The notes below the pieces were generated by a model, which saw only the letters and a list, made by a program, of their open reading frames with translations, was not told the DNA's origin and did not search any database. Positions 1 to 7,595 of a DNA stretch of 64,000 nt are shown in pieces; within the stretch, counting starts at the first letter, position 1; the number at the start of each line of letters is the position of its first letter. The stretch covers positions 1 through 64,000 of the forward strand of contig CAYFIB010000010.1 in the NCBI GenBank assembly GCA_964342855.1. The letters are read 5' to 3'. The translations under genes and the position numbers were made by a program. This stretch comes from JBCBJX01 sp964342855. GTDB lineage: Bacteria; Pseudomonadota; Alphaproteobacteria; Caulobacterales; Parvularculaceae.

Positions 1-55
1 GAGCGCTTGAATGGCATTCAAGAGGTCGGCGGTTCGATTCCGCCTGGCTCCACCA
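1..55 (+). tRNA. tRNA-Ala(GGC), 3' part
   Basis: Only the 3' portion lies in the window; the acceptor 5' strand and most of the D arm are upstream. The anticodon stem CTTGA (6-10) pairs with TCAAG (18-22) around a 7-nt loop whose positions 13-15 are GGC, which reads GCC alanine codons. A 5-nt variable loop, the T stem GGCGG/CCGCC with a TTCGATT loop, the acceptor strand TGGCTCC, discriminator A52 and an encoded CCA (53-55) follow. The pattern closely matches known bacterial tRNA-Ala(GGC). Confidence 0.93.
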
Positions 56-387
56 CCGTCACCGCCCGCGATTTTTTCAGCCGATTTCAAACGACTGTTC
101 CGGCGTCTGAGCGCCACAATTTCCTGCGCGCCAACGTTGAGGGCGAGCTCGCTGTTTTCAGCGATGTCACGGGGCGCGACCCTCGGGTGAAAAACCCATT
201 TGCATGAATGAGACGCAGCGCCTTTACTGATTGGCAGGCGCTGCGGCGTTACATCAATCAAACGCGGCGGGAACCGTCGCAGGCGCTGGAACGCGCCTCA
301 CGGATGCGCGAGACGGCCCTGAGCGCCTTTGACTCGCCGCGATCCTCGATCATCTCTTCTGATACCCGACGCGAAGCGAGGAGGCCT
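56..387. other. intergenic region, no gene recognised
   Basis: This stretch between the tRNA and the DUF1150 gene holds no convincing coding sequence; an open frame runs in from 208 but lacks family similarity before the start at 388. One inverted repeat is visible: CGCAGCGCC (214-222) and GGCGCTGCG (237-245) with a 14-nt loop. No T-run follows it, so it is not a clear intrinsic terminator. The promoter of the downstream gene presumably lies here but I cannot place it. Confidence 0.5.
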
Positions 388-648
388 ATGTCCGCCGATC
401 GTCCTGAAAACGCTGATACGCCCGACATCCCGACGCCGCGCCGCACGGTCTATGTGCGCGCCGTGCCGACGAAGGATGTCATGGCGGAGCTGGCGGACGA
501 TCCGGATGTCGACCTGTTCCCGGTCGATGCGGACATGCTCTACGCCGTCCACGCCTCGGACGGCGCGCGCCTGGCGCTCGTGTCTGATCGCGAGACGGCG
601 TTCGCCGCCGCCCGTCAGAACGACATGAAGCCGGTCAGCGTCCACTGA
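388..648 (+). CDS. DUF1150 family protein
   Basis: This 86-residue protein of unknown function has the C-terminal signature of the alphaproteobacterial DUF1150 family: YAVHASDGARLALV followed by AFAAARQNDMKPVSVH at the extreme end. The ATG at 388 is chosen because a strong Shine-Dalgarno sequence (GCGAGGAGG) ends about 4 nt upstream and similarity begins only after it. There is no signal peptide or membrane segment, so it should be cytosolic. In other alphaproteobacteria the family is often found near small heat-shock genes (recalled, not tested); here its neighbours are a tRNA and convergent ptsN. Its role is unknown. Confidence 0.8.
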   Translation: MSADRPENADTPDIPTPRRTVYVRAVPTKDVMAELADDPDVDLFPVDADMLYAVHASDGARLALVSDRETAFAAARQNDMKPVSVH

Positions 649-685
649 TCGGCGCCATCACGCTGAATTTGTTCTGAAATCCGCC

Positions 686-1165
686 TCAGGCGGCGTGCGA
701 GGCCTGGTGCTCGACCAGCACCGCCTGCATGGCGTCGGCGTTGTCGGCCGCGCGCAGGCTGGCGACCAGCGCCTTGTCGCGGAAAATGCGCGCGACTTTC
801 GCGAGCGCGCGCAGGTGCTCCGATCCCGCCGCCTCCGGCGCGAGAAGCACGAAGGCGAGATCGACCGGCTTGCCGTCGACCGCTTCGAAGTCGAGCGCCG
901 GATCGAGCTGCACGAGACCGCCGACCATGCGGTCGAGATCCGGCAGGCGCGCGTGCGGCACGGCGACGCCGTCGCCGAGGGCCGTGGAGCCGAGCCGCTC
1001 GCGCTCCAGAAGCGCCTCAAGGATTTCTTCGGGCGTCGCGCCGACCTCGTCCGCCATCGCCTCAGCGATGCGACGGAAGCCGTCGCGCTGACAACGCGCC
1101 TTCACACGCGGCAGAATGTGTCGCGGCGACAGAAGCGTCTCTAAATCGAACATCGGCTCAACCAT
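686..1165 (-). CDS. ptsN: PTS IIA-like nitrogen-regulatory protein PtsN
   Basis: EIIA-Ntr is a cytosolic phosphocarrier of the nitrogen PTS that signals rather than transports sugar, with known roles in potassium and nitrogen homeostasis and sigma-54 physiology. The protein has 159 residues, normal for the family. The phosphorylatable histidine is His71 in VAVPHARL, and the EIIA fold continues through LVQLDPALDFEAVDGKPVDL and AFVLLAPEAAGSEHL. It is the last gene of the minus-strand block lptC-lptA-lptB-rpoN-hpf-ptsN, a classical proteobacterial order, and lies 90 nt downstream of hpf. No HPr or EI-Ntr gene is in the window. Confidence 0.93.
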   Translation of the reverse strand: MVEPMFDLETLLSPRHILPRVKARCQRDGFRRIAEAMADEVGATPEEILEALLERERLGSTALGDGVAVPHARLPDLDRMVGGLVQLDPALDFEAVDGKPVDLAFVLLAPEAAGSEHLRALAKVARIFRDKALVASLRAADNADAMQAVLVEHQASHAA

Positions 1166-1255
1166 GCCAGCTCCCGCGCTCCTGCGCCGAAGCCGTCCTT
1201 ACACTCGCGTGATCGCATCGCGGTCGCCCGTGCAACCGTCGGGCCGAAAAGGCCG

Positions 1256-1849
1256 TCAGGCGCCCGCGCCCGGATCGATCCAACTGATATTCCCATCTGA
1301 GCGCCGCTGCACGACGTTCAATCCCCCATGGGCCGCGTTCCTAAACACGATCGCCTGAAGGTCGGTCAAGTCGAGTTGGAGCGCCGCCTCCCCGACGGTC
1401 ATCGTCCGCAGGGCTTCGACGGATTCCGCGACAACGATCGGCGCATCCCCTTCGTCGCCCTCGTCGTCCGACGCGTCGGCGAACGGCGCGAGCAGGAAGG
1501 ACGGGGCGTTCTCCGCCGGCAGCGGGTCTTTATTGGGCGCGTGATGGTCCTTCAGGCGGCGCTTGTGGCGGCGCACGCGCTTCTCAAGCTTCTCGATGAC
1601 GTCGTCGAACGCGCTGTGCGCGTCCCCGCCACGGCCCTGGGCGTTGAGATAAACGCCGGAGGCGAGGTGCACGGTGGCTTCGGCGATCACCTCATGGCGC
1701 ATTTTCGAGAAGGCGACGCGCGCCTGAAATCCGCGCTGAAAGTACTTTCGGATGCGCTCTTCAACCGCGTCGGAGACCCGGGTCTGCAGGGCCTCTCCGA
1801 GGTCCATATCCCGTCCGGTGATCTGCAGGTCGATGACATCGTCGCTCAT
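1256..1849 (-). CDS. hpf: ribosome hibernation promoting factor, long form
   Basis: The 197-residue product binds the 30S subunit and, in its long form, drives 100S ribosome dimers in stationary phase. The N-terminal S30AE domain (about residues 1-105, beginning DLQITGRDMDLGEALQ) is followed by a charged linker and a C-terminal dimerisation domain of about 55 residues (from PIVVAESVEALRTMTVGEA to the end), as expected for long HPF. The start at 1849 is preferred over an in-frame upstream ATG because a GAAGGAGG ribosome-binding site lies just before it. It sits between rpoN and ptsN, the usual place for this gene. Confidence 0.92.
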   Translation of the reverse strand: MSDDVIDLQITGRDMDLGEALQTRVSDAVEERIRKYFQRGFQARVAFSKMRHEVIAEATVHLASGVYLNAQGRGGDAHSAFDDVIEKLEKRVRRHKRRLKDHHAPNKDPLPAENAPSFLLAPFADASDDEGDEGDAPIVVAESVEALRTMTVGEAALQLDLTDLQAIVFRNAAHGGLNVVQRRSDGNISWIDPGAGA

Positions 1850-1931
1850 TTCCAGCGCTCCTCCTTCTGTCGGGCGGCGCGTTCGCCGTCCGGCGAAACG
1901 TCCAAAACGCAACCCCAAGCCGGCCGCGGCG

Positions 1932-3446
1932 TCAAATGGCGCGCTTCTTCATGCGCCGACGCTGAACCGAAGAGGGGATATTCAACGCTTCGCGGTACTT
2001 GGCGACCGTCCGGCGCGCGATATCGACGCCGTCGTCGTTCAACATCGCGACAATCTTGTCGTCGGAAAGAACGCCGTCCGCCGCCTCCGCATCGATCAGC
2101 TCGCGAATGCGGTCGCGCACCGATTCCGCCGAGTGCGCCTCGCCGCCATCGCTGGAGGCGATCGACGAGGTGAAAAAGTACTTCAGCTCGAAGAGCCCGC
2201 GCGGCGTCGCCATGTATTTGTTCGAGGTGACGCGCGAGATGGTCGACTCGTGCATTTCCACCGCGTCGGCCACCGTCTTCAGGTTCAGCGGGCGGAGCTT
2301 GCGCACGCCCTCCATGAGAAACGCGTCCTGCTGGCGGATGATCTCCAGCGAGACCTTCAGGATCGTCCGTGCACGCTGGTCGAGGCTTTTGACGAGCCAG
2401 TTGGCCTGCGCGATGTTCTCCGAGACGTAGGCCTTGTCCGTCTCTGACGCCTTGGCGCCGGAGATTTTCGCGAAATAGCGCTCGTTGACGAGCACGCGCG
2501 GCAGGGTGTCGGCGTTCAGCTCGACCTTCCAGCCGCCCGCCGCCGCCTGAGAGACGATGACGTCCGGCACGACCACCTGCACGTCGCCGGAGCCGAAGGC
2601 GAGGCCGGGCTTCGGGGTGAGCGTGCGAAGCTCCTCGATCATGTCGCGCAAGTCTTCTTCGTCCGCGCCCGTAGCTTTACGGAGCGCATCGTAATCATGC
2701 GCGCCGAGAAGCTCGAGATTGTCGATGAAGGCGCTCATGCGCGGGTCGAGACGGTCGCGCTCTTTCAACTGGAGCCGGAGGCATTCCTGCAGATCGCGGG
2801 CGCCGACGCCCGCAGGCTCGAAGCCGTGGATGAGCGCGAGCGCCCGCTCAACATCGCCTTCGGTCGCGCCCATCTGCTCGGCGAGTTCGGCGAGCTCCGT
2901 GCGCAGATAACCCGCTTCATCCAACTGATCGATGAGATGGGCCGCGATCAGCCGCGTCGCCGCGTCGATCCGGCGGCAGCGCGCGAGCTGCTCGGAGAGA
3001 TGATCGCGCAGCGACACCTCGCTCGCGAGGGTCGCGTCGAACGCCATGTCCTCGCCGGAGCCGGAGCCCTTGCGGGCGTTGACCGACGACCAGTCGCCCA
3101 GAGACGGCCCGTCGGCGGCCTGTTCGTTGGCGACGTCGGCGCGGCTCGCTTCGGGGTCGATATCGGAATAGCCCGCATCCAGCGCGTCGGCGGCCCCGCC
3201 GTTCGCAAGACCCTCGTCAGCGCCGCCATCCGAGGCGGCGCTTTCGGCCGTCGCGTCGGAGCGATCGGACGAGGCGCCGTCGCCGTCGCTGTCGCGCTCC
3301 AGGAACGGGTTCTGCTCCAGCTGTTCTTCGACGAAGGCGGAGAGTTCGAAATTCGAGAGCTGCAGCAGCTTGATCGCTTGCTGCAGCTGCGGCGTCATCA
3401 CCAGCTGCTGGCTCTGTCTCAGCTCCAGTTTAGGCGCCAACGCCAC
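1932..3446 (-). CDS. rpoN: RNA polymerase sigma-54 factor
   Basis: Sigma-54 directs RNA polymerase to -24/-12 promoters and needs AAA+ activators. The 504-residue protein shows the N-terminal activator-interacting region (LELRQSQQLVMTPQLQQA, then IKLLQLSNFEL), an acidic variable linker (about 45-125), the core-binding domain, and the C-terminal DNA-binding domain with the RpoN box ARRTVAKYRE followed by ALNIPSS. The tail RRRMKKRAI is basic. It lies 15 nt downstream of lptB, so it is probably cotranscribed with the LPS-export genes, and it precedes hpf and ptsN. No bacterial enhancer-binding protein is encoded in the window. Confidence 0.96.
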   Translation of the reverse strand: MALAPKLELRQSQQLVMTPQLQQAIKLLQLSNFELSAFVEEQLEQNPFLERDSDGDGASSDRSDATAESAASDGGADEGLANGGAADALDAGYSDIDPEASRADVANEQAADGPSLGDWSSVNARKGSGSGEDMAFDATLASEVSLRDHLSEQLARCRRIDAATRLIAAHLIDQLDEAGYLRTELAELAEQMGATEGDVERALALIHGFEPAGVGARDLQECLRLQLKERDRLDPRMSAFIDNLELLGAHDYDALRKATGADEEDLRDMIEELRTLTPKPGLAFGSGDVQVVVPDVIVSQAAAGGWKVELNADTLPRVLVNERYFAKISGAKASETDKAYVSENIAQANWLVKSLDQRARTILKVSLEIIRQQDAFLMEGVRKLRPLNLKTVADAVEMHESTISRVTSNKYMATPRGLFELKYFFTSSIASSDGGEAHSAESVRDRIRELIDAEAADGVLSDDKIVAMLNDDGVDIARRTVAKYREALNIPSSVQRRRMKKRAI

Positions 3447-3461
3447 GGCTCGTCTCTCCCG

Positions 3462-4289
3462 CTACAACTGAAATCCCTCGCCGAGATAGACCCGGCGAAC
3501 ATCGTGATCCCCCACGATTTCATCCGGTTGTCCTTCAAGAAGCACTTCGCCTTCGTGAATAATGTAGGCCCGATCGATGATTTCCAGCGCCTCGCGCACG
3601 TTATGGTCGGTGATGAGCACGCCGAGCCCGCGCTGTTTGAGGTGCAGAACGAGGTCGCGAATGTCCTGAATGGCGAGCGGGTCGATGCCGGCGAACGGCT
3701 CGTCGAGCAGCATGAACGCCGGAGACGTCGCCAGAGCGCGCGCGATTTCAACCCGGCGTCGTTCGCCGCCCGAGAGCGCCGTCGCCGGCGCGTCGCGCAG
3801 GTGATCGATGTGAAACTCCGACAGGAGGTCGTCGATCAGCTTTTCGCGCTTGTCTTCGTTCTTTTCGACCATCTCCGCGACGGCGCGGATGTTCTGCTCC
3901 ACGGTCATGCCGCGGAAGATCGATGCTTCCTGCGGCAGATAGCCGACGCCGAGGCGCGCGCGCTGATACATGGGCAGTTTGGTGACGTCGTGACCGTCGA
4001 GCTCGATCGACCCGTAATCGACCGGCACGAGACCGGTGATCATGTAGAAGCACGTCGTCTTGCCCGCGCCGTTCGGCCCGAGCAGCCCGACGGCCTCGCC
4101 GCGGCGGACCGACAGGCTGACATTCCGCACGACAGGGCGCTTGTTGTAGGACTTGCCGATCTTGCGGGCGTAGAGACCGCCCGCGCCCTCGAGCAGCTTC
4201 GGTCGACGGTCGTCGTCGTCGTCAGCGCGGGTTTCGGCGGGAACGGACTTCAGCTGGGACAGGTCGGCGGTCATCGTGGGTCGGGTCAT
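3462..4289 (-). CDS. lptB: LPS export ABC transporter ATPase LptB
   Basis: LptB is the cytoplasmic ATPase that powers LptB2FGC-mediated extraction of lipopolysaccharide from the inner membrane. The protein has 275 residues with about 30 extra N-terminal residues before the ABC domain. Walker A is GPNGAGKTT, the signature is LSGGERRRVEIARAL, and Walker B is FMLLDEPFAGID with an H-loop at LITDHNVRE. An alternative start lies five codons downstream (4274). It sits 54 nt downstream of lptA and directly upstream of rpoN. The lptFG permease genes are not in the window. Confidence 0.95.
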   Translation of the reverse strand: MTRPTMTADLSQLKSVPAETRADDDDDRRPKLLEGAGGLYARKIGKSYNKRPVVRNVSLSVRRGEAVGLLGPNGAGKTTCFYMITGLVPVDYGSIELDGHDVTKLPMYQRARLGVGYLPQEASIFRGMTVEQNIRAVAEMVEKNEDKREKLIDDLLSEFHIDHLRDAPATALSGGERRRVEIARALATSPAFMLLDEPFAGIDPLAIQDIRDLVLHLKQRGLGVLITDHNVREALEIIDRAYIIHEGEVLLEGQPDEIVGDHDVRRVYLGEGFQL

Positions 4290-4343
4290 CCTCGGCGGCC
4301 GGGAGATCAGAACCTGAAGAGGTCGTCCGCCCGAGCGCGCCGG

Positions 4344-4832
4344 TCAAGCGTCGGGCTCGCTCCCGGAGAAGAAGAGGCCGCGCACGCGCGCGCCGGGCGC
4401 GCTGAACAGCTGAACCCGCTCGGTGTCGAGATGGTAGACGAGGCGGGCGCCGCGGGCGACCTGACGCCCCTGCGCGAGCAGGACGTCATCATAAACGGTG
4501 ATCGTGCGCGCAGCTCCGTCGTAAACGGCGCGCTTGCCGGAAATCGCTTCATCGGCGCGGGCGTAGCGCACGCCGCCGGTCGCTTCGATCCGGGCGACAT
4601 CGCCCTGCTCGCCGGACTGGGTCACTACGATGCGCGGCGCAGTCAAAACGGCGCCGCCGCTGACGACGCGAACGTTTCCGGTGAAGATCGTTTTGCCTTC
4701 CGACGGCAGATACTCCGCGCCTTCGCTCGCGACGTCGATGAACTCGGCGTTCGAAAACGGGCTTTCGGGGCGGGCGGGCGCCTCCTGCGCCATGGCGAGC
4801 GCGGCGGCGACGATGGCGATGAGAGCGCTCAC
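4344..4832 (-). CDS. lptA: periplasmic LPS transport protein LptA
   Basis: LptA forms the periplasmic beta-jellyroll bridge that carries LPS between LptC and LptD. The 162-residue protein has a short signal peptide ending near AAALAMAQEA and a single OstA/LptA-type domain with the typical pattern of strands (EYLPSEGKTIFTGNV, LTAPRIVVT, GKRAVYDGAARTITVYDDV). Its start overlaps the lptC stop by 4 nt (ATGA), indicating translational coupling, and lptB follows. Sequence divergence is high in this family, so the call rests on fold-like repeats and strong context. Confidence 0.9.
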   Translation of the reverse strand: MSALIAIVAAALAMAQEAPARPESPFSNAEFIDVASEGAEYLPSEGKTIFTGNVRVVSGGAVLTAPRIVVTQSGEQGDVARIEATGGVRYARADEAISGKRAVYDGAARTITVYDDVLLAQGRQVARGARLVYHLDTERVQLFSAPGARVRGLFFSGSEPDA

Positions 4833-5611
4833 GGGTCTTTCTTTTCTCCGGCGTAGAGGCGGACGCGCACATCGCCATTGAGAACGATGCGGCCATTCTC
4901 CTCATCAGCGCGTAACGCCTTCGCGCTCAAGAGGCCCATGGGGCCGGCGCCGGTGACGCCCTCATCCGTGACGACGGCGTGCTCGTTCAGAAGCAGCCGG
5001 GCCGACGGCGCGGAAAACGCGATGAGGTCTGATCCGCGGCCGCGCGAAAGGAGAACGCCGCCGGTGAGGTCGAGCGTCCGGTCGTCCGTCGCATAGAGCC
5101 CGGATTGGGCGCGCACGGAGAGCATGTCCGGCGCGCCGACGCCGCTTTTCGCCGTCGGACTTTCAAGAAGCAGCGCTTTATCGTCGGAGCGCGGCTGGGT
5201 CGCCGTCGCGGCGACGACTTCGAAGGCCCGGCCTTCGGAATCGCGCCCGGAGAAGCGCGGCGACCGCATGGCGAGGCCGTCTTCGGTCCGGTCGAGGCCG
5301 GTGAACTGGCGCGTGAAATCGACGCTCGCGGAGTTCAGACCGATCGCCGTGATCCAGCTGGCGCCGAGGGCGAGAGATACGAAAAGGACGCCGCGACGCA
5401 CCCGGCGCACGGCCTTGGCGCGTTTGGCCATGTCATCGGCCGTCGCACGCGGCCGCGCGGTCCAGTTTTCGAATGCGCGGGTTTCGCGCCGCGCGCCGGT
5501 CGCAACCGAAGCGGGCGTCTGTTCGGGCGGCGATGTACGTTTGCTTGCAACCACGCCTTGCACCTGAAACGGCCGAAACGTCGGCCTCCTCTTTCGATGT
5601 ATGGCACGCAT
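4829..5611 (-). CDS. lptC: LPS export protein LptC
   Basis: LptC is a bitopic inner-membrane protein passing LPS from LptB2FG to LptA. The reading frame gives 260 residues: a basic cytoplasmic stretch, one transmembrane helix (GVLFVSLALGASWITAIGL, about residues 74-92), then a periplasmic OstA-like domain with repeated strands (ALLLESPTAKSGVGAPDML, LDLTGGVLLSRG, RIVLNGDVRVRLY). The true start is uncertain. The ATG at 5611 lacks a good ribosome-binding site, and starts at internal GTG codons or at the ATG at 5431 (200 residues) would be nearer the usual family length. It overlaps lptA by 4 nt. Confidence 0.85.
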   Translation of the reverse strand: MRAIHRKRRPTFRPFQVQGVVASKRTSPPEQTPASVATGARRETRAFENWTARPRATADDMAKRAKAVRRVRRGVLFVSLALGASWITAIGLNSASVDFTRQFTGLDRTEDGLAMRSPRFSGRDSEGRAFEVVAATATQPRSDDKALLLESPTAKSGVGAPDMLSVRAQSGLYATDDRTLDLTGGVLLSRGRGSDLIAFSAPSARLLLNEHAVVTDEGVTGAGPMGLLSAKALRADEENGRIVLNGDVRVRLYAGEKKDP

Positions 5612-5666
5612 TTGCGGCGCTCAAGCGGCGGGTCTCATCACGCGATCGCGACAAAAGCGACGCACC

Positions 5667-6278
5667 TTACGCGTGCGCGAAAATGTCCTCCTCCGGCCAC
5701 CCTTCCAGATCGAGCGCGGCGCGCGAGGGGAGAAAGTCGAAACAGGCGCGGGCAAGTTCGGTCCGCCCTTCGCGGGCGAGCATCATGTCCAGCGCCTCGC
5801 GCAGGCGGTGAAGGTGCAGGACGTCCGAGGCGGCGTACTCGATCTGTGCGTCGGTGAGCGTCTCCGCACCCCAATCGGATGACTGCTGCTGCTTTGAGAT
5901 TTCGACGCCGATGAGCTCGCGGCACAGCTCTTTCAGGCCATGGCGGTCGGTGTAGGTGCGCGCCAGCCGCGAAGCGATCTTGGTGCAATAGAGCGGCGTC
6001 GTGTCGACGCCGAGATCGTGTTTGAAGAGCGCGATATCGAAGCGCGCGAAGTGGAAGAGCTTCTCGACGCCGGCATCGGCGAGGAGCGCTTTCAGCCGGA
6101 CCGGCTCGACGCTTTTGCGGATCTGCACCAGATGCGCGTCGCCGTCGCCCGCCGACAGCTGAACGACGCACAGCCGGTCGCGACCGTGCTTCAGACCCAT
6201 GGCCTCGGAATCGACCGCGACGCTCGCCCCGAAATCGAGACCGTCCGGCAGATCGCCGACATGCAGGTGGTTCGCCAT
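5667..6278 (-). CDS. RNase D-like 3'-5' exonuclease (short form)
   Basis: This 203-residue DEDDy exonuclease resembles the catalytic domain of RNase D, which trims RNA 3' ends, but lacks the C-terminal HRDC domains of full-length Rnd. The acidic catalytic motifs are visible: AVDSEAMGL (ExoI, D and E), FHFARFDIALF (ExoII) and EYAASDVLHL (ExoIII with the tyrosine). It is cytosolic by sequence. It precedes lptC by 55 nt on the same strand and may head that transcript. Short RNase D proteins of this type are common in alphaproteobacteria, and their exact RNA targets are unclear. Confidence 0.88.
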   Translation of the reverse strand: MANHLHVGDLPDGLDFGASVAVDSEAMGLKHGRDRLCVVQLSAGDGDAHLVQIRKSVEPVRLKALLADAGVEKLFHFARFDIALFKHDLGVDTTPLYCTKIASRLARTYTDRHGLKELCRELIGVEISKQQQSSDWGAETLTDAQIEYAASDVLHLHRLREALDMMLAREGRTELARACFDFLPSRAALDLEGWPEEDIFAHA

Positions 6279-6451
6279 TTCATGCTCCTTCGAAGGGCGT
6301 GGGCGTAACCGCGCGCGCGCAGCGCGTCCAGCGGCGCAGGGCTTGCAGAACGCCGATCATGCCGGTCGCGCCTTTCCAAACCGATACGGAGCTCGACGCG
6401 CTCGAGCGTGGTAAATGCGTTTCGAGCGTTGCGCGCGCGTCCGAGGGCGAT

Positions 6452-7534
6452 ATGACCCCCGCCATGCCTTCCGCCCGCCGCTCTCCAAGCGCGCCGCTCG
6501 ACATCATCCGCGATCTCGCCCCCTCCCCGGCCGCCGCCGAGGCGGACGGACGCATGGCGTTCGCGCCCGGCGGCCCGCCGCGGCTCGCCGTGGTGGTCGA
6601 CACTGAAGAAGAATTCGATTGGACGAAGCCGTTCACGCGCACCTCTCGCGGGGTCGGCTCCATCTCCGCGCAGGCGCGCGCGCATGAGATCTATGATCGG
6701 TTCGGCGTGCGCCCGACTTACGCGGTCGATCAGTGCGTGGTGGAATCCGACGCCGCTGTCGGCGTTCTCGACGAGCTGCGCAAATCCGGTCGCGCGGAGA
6801 TCGGCGCGCACCTGCAGTCCTGGGTCAGCGAGCCGTATCTGGAGGAGGTGAGCGAGCGGAACTCCTTCCAGTGCAACCTTCCCCCTGAAGTCGAACGCGC
6901 CAAGCTCGAAACCCTCACATCAGCGATCGGCGCGCAATTCGGCGCGCGCCCGACGGTGTTCAAGGCGGGTCGATACGGGTACGGAACAGCGACGACGGGC
7001 ATCCTCCTCGACCTCGGCTACGAGATCGACTGCAGCTTCGTGCCGCATACGGACTTTCAAAGAACGCACGGCCCGTCTTTCCTCGGCGTGCCGGACCAGC
7101 CGTTCTGGATCGACGCGGAAAAACGCCTTCTGGAGACGCCCCTCTCGCGCGGGTTCGCCGGCGCGCTCGCGGGCTCGTCGGATCTCCTCGCCGCAATGGT
7201 CGACACGCCCTTCTGGCGCCGTTCGCGGATCGGCGGGGCGCTGGCGCGGACGCGTCTTTTCGAGCGGATCACGCTGACGCCCGAAGGCGTCGACGCGGAC
7301 GCGCAGATCCGTCTTATCTCAGCGATGATGAAAGGCGGCGCGCGCGTCTTCACCCTCACCTATCACAGCCCGTCGCTGGAGCCCGGCCACACGCCCTATG
7401 TGCGCGACGAAGCGGACCTGAAGGACTTTCTCGTCGCCATTGAAAAAGTCGTCAGCTGGTTCGCCGATCTGCCGGACGCGCAATTCACGACGCTTAGCGC
7501 ACTGCGTGCGGAGGCGCGCGCCGCGACCGTTTGA
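6452..7534 (+). CDS. polysaccharide deacetylase-like (WalW-type) protein
   Basis: The 360-residue protein resembles NodB-fold, WalW-like proteins of exopolysaccharide loci. Seen: the strand-end acidic motif AVVVDTEEEFDW, a histidine in the GAHLQSWV segment, the substrate-groove segment VFKAGRYGYG, and TYHSPSLEPGHTPYVRD near the C terminus, which is diagnostic for this subgroup. No signal peptide is evident, suggesting a cytosolic or non-classically located enzyme. The ATG at 6452 is preceded by GAGGG; an in-frame ATG at 6359 would extend it. No glycosyltransferases flank it, so substrate and pathway are unknown. It diverges from the RNase D gene. Confidence 0.75.
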   Translation: MTPAMPSARRSPSAPLDIIRDLAPSPAAAEADGRMAFAPGGPPRLAVVVDTEEEFDWTKPFTRTSRGVGSISAQARAHEIYDRFGVRPTYAVDQCVVESDAAVGVLDELRKSGRAEIGAHLQSWVSEPYLEEVSERNSFQCNLPPEVERAKLETLTSAIGAQFGARPTVFKAGRYGYGTATTGILLDLGYEIDCSFVPHTDFQRTHGPSFLGVPDQPFWIDAEKRLLETPLSRGFAGALAGSSDLLAAMVDTPFWRRSRIGGALARTRLFERITLTPEGVDADAQIRLISAMMKGGARVFTLTYHSPSLEPGHTPYVRDEADLKDFLVAIEKVVSWFADLPDAQFTTLSALRAEARAATV

Positions 7535-7595
7535 CTCGGGGCAATCTCCGATTTCTAGTCGCCACGGGGAAGCGACGGCGAACGGTCTCAGTGCA

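Noticed and set aside
2697..4856. 719-codon plus-strand open frame opposite rpoN, lptB and lptA
   Set aside because: It is antisense to three clearly recognised genes; GC-rich codon bias leaves the opposite strand open. The translation is Arg/Ala/Glu-rich with no family pattern.
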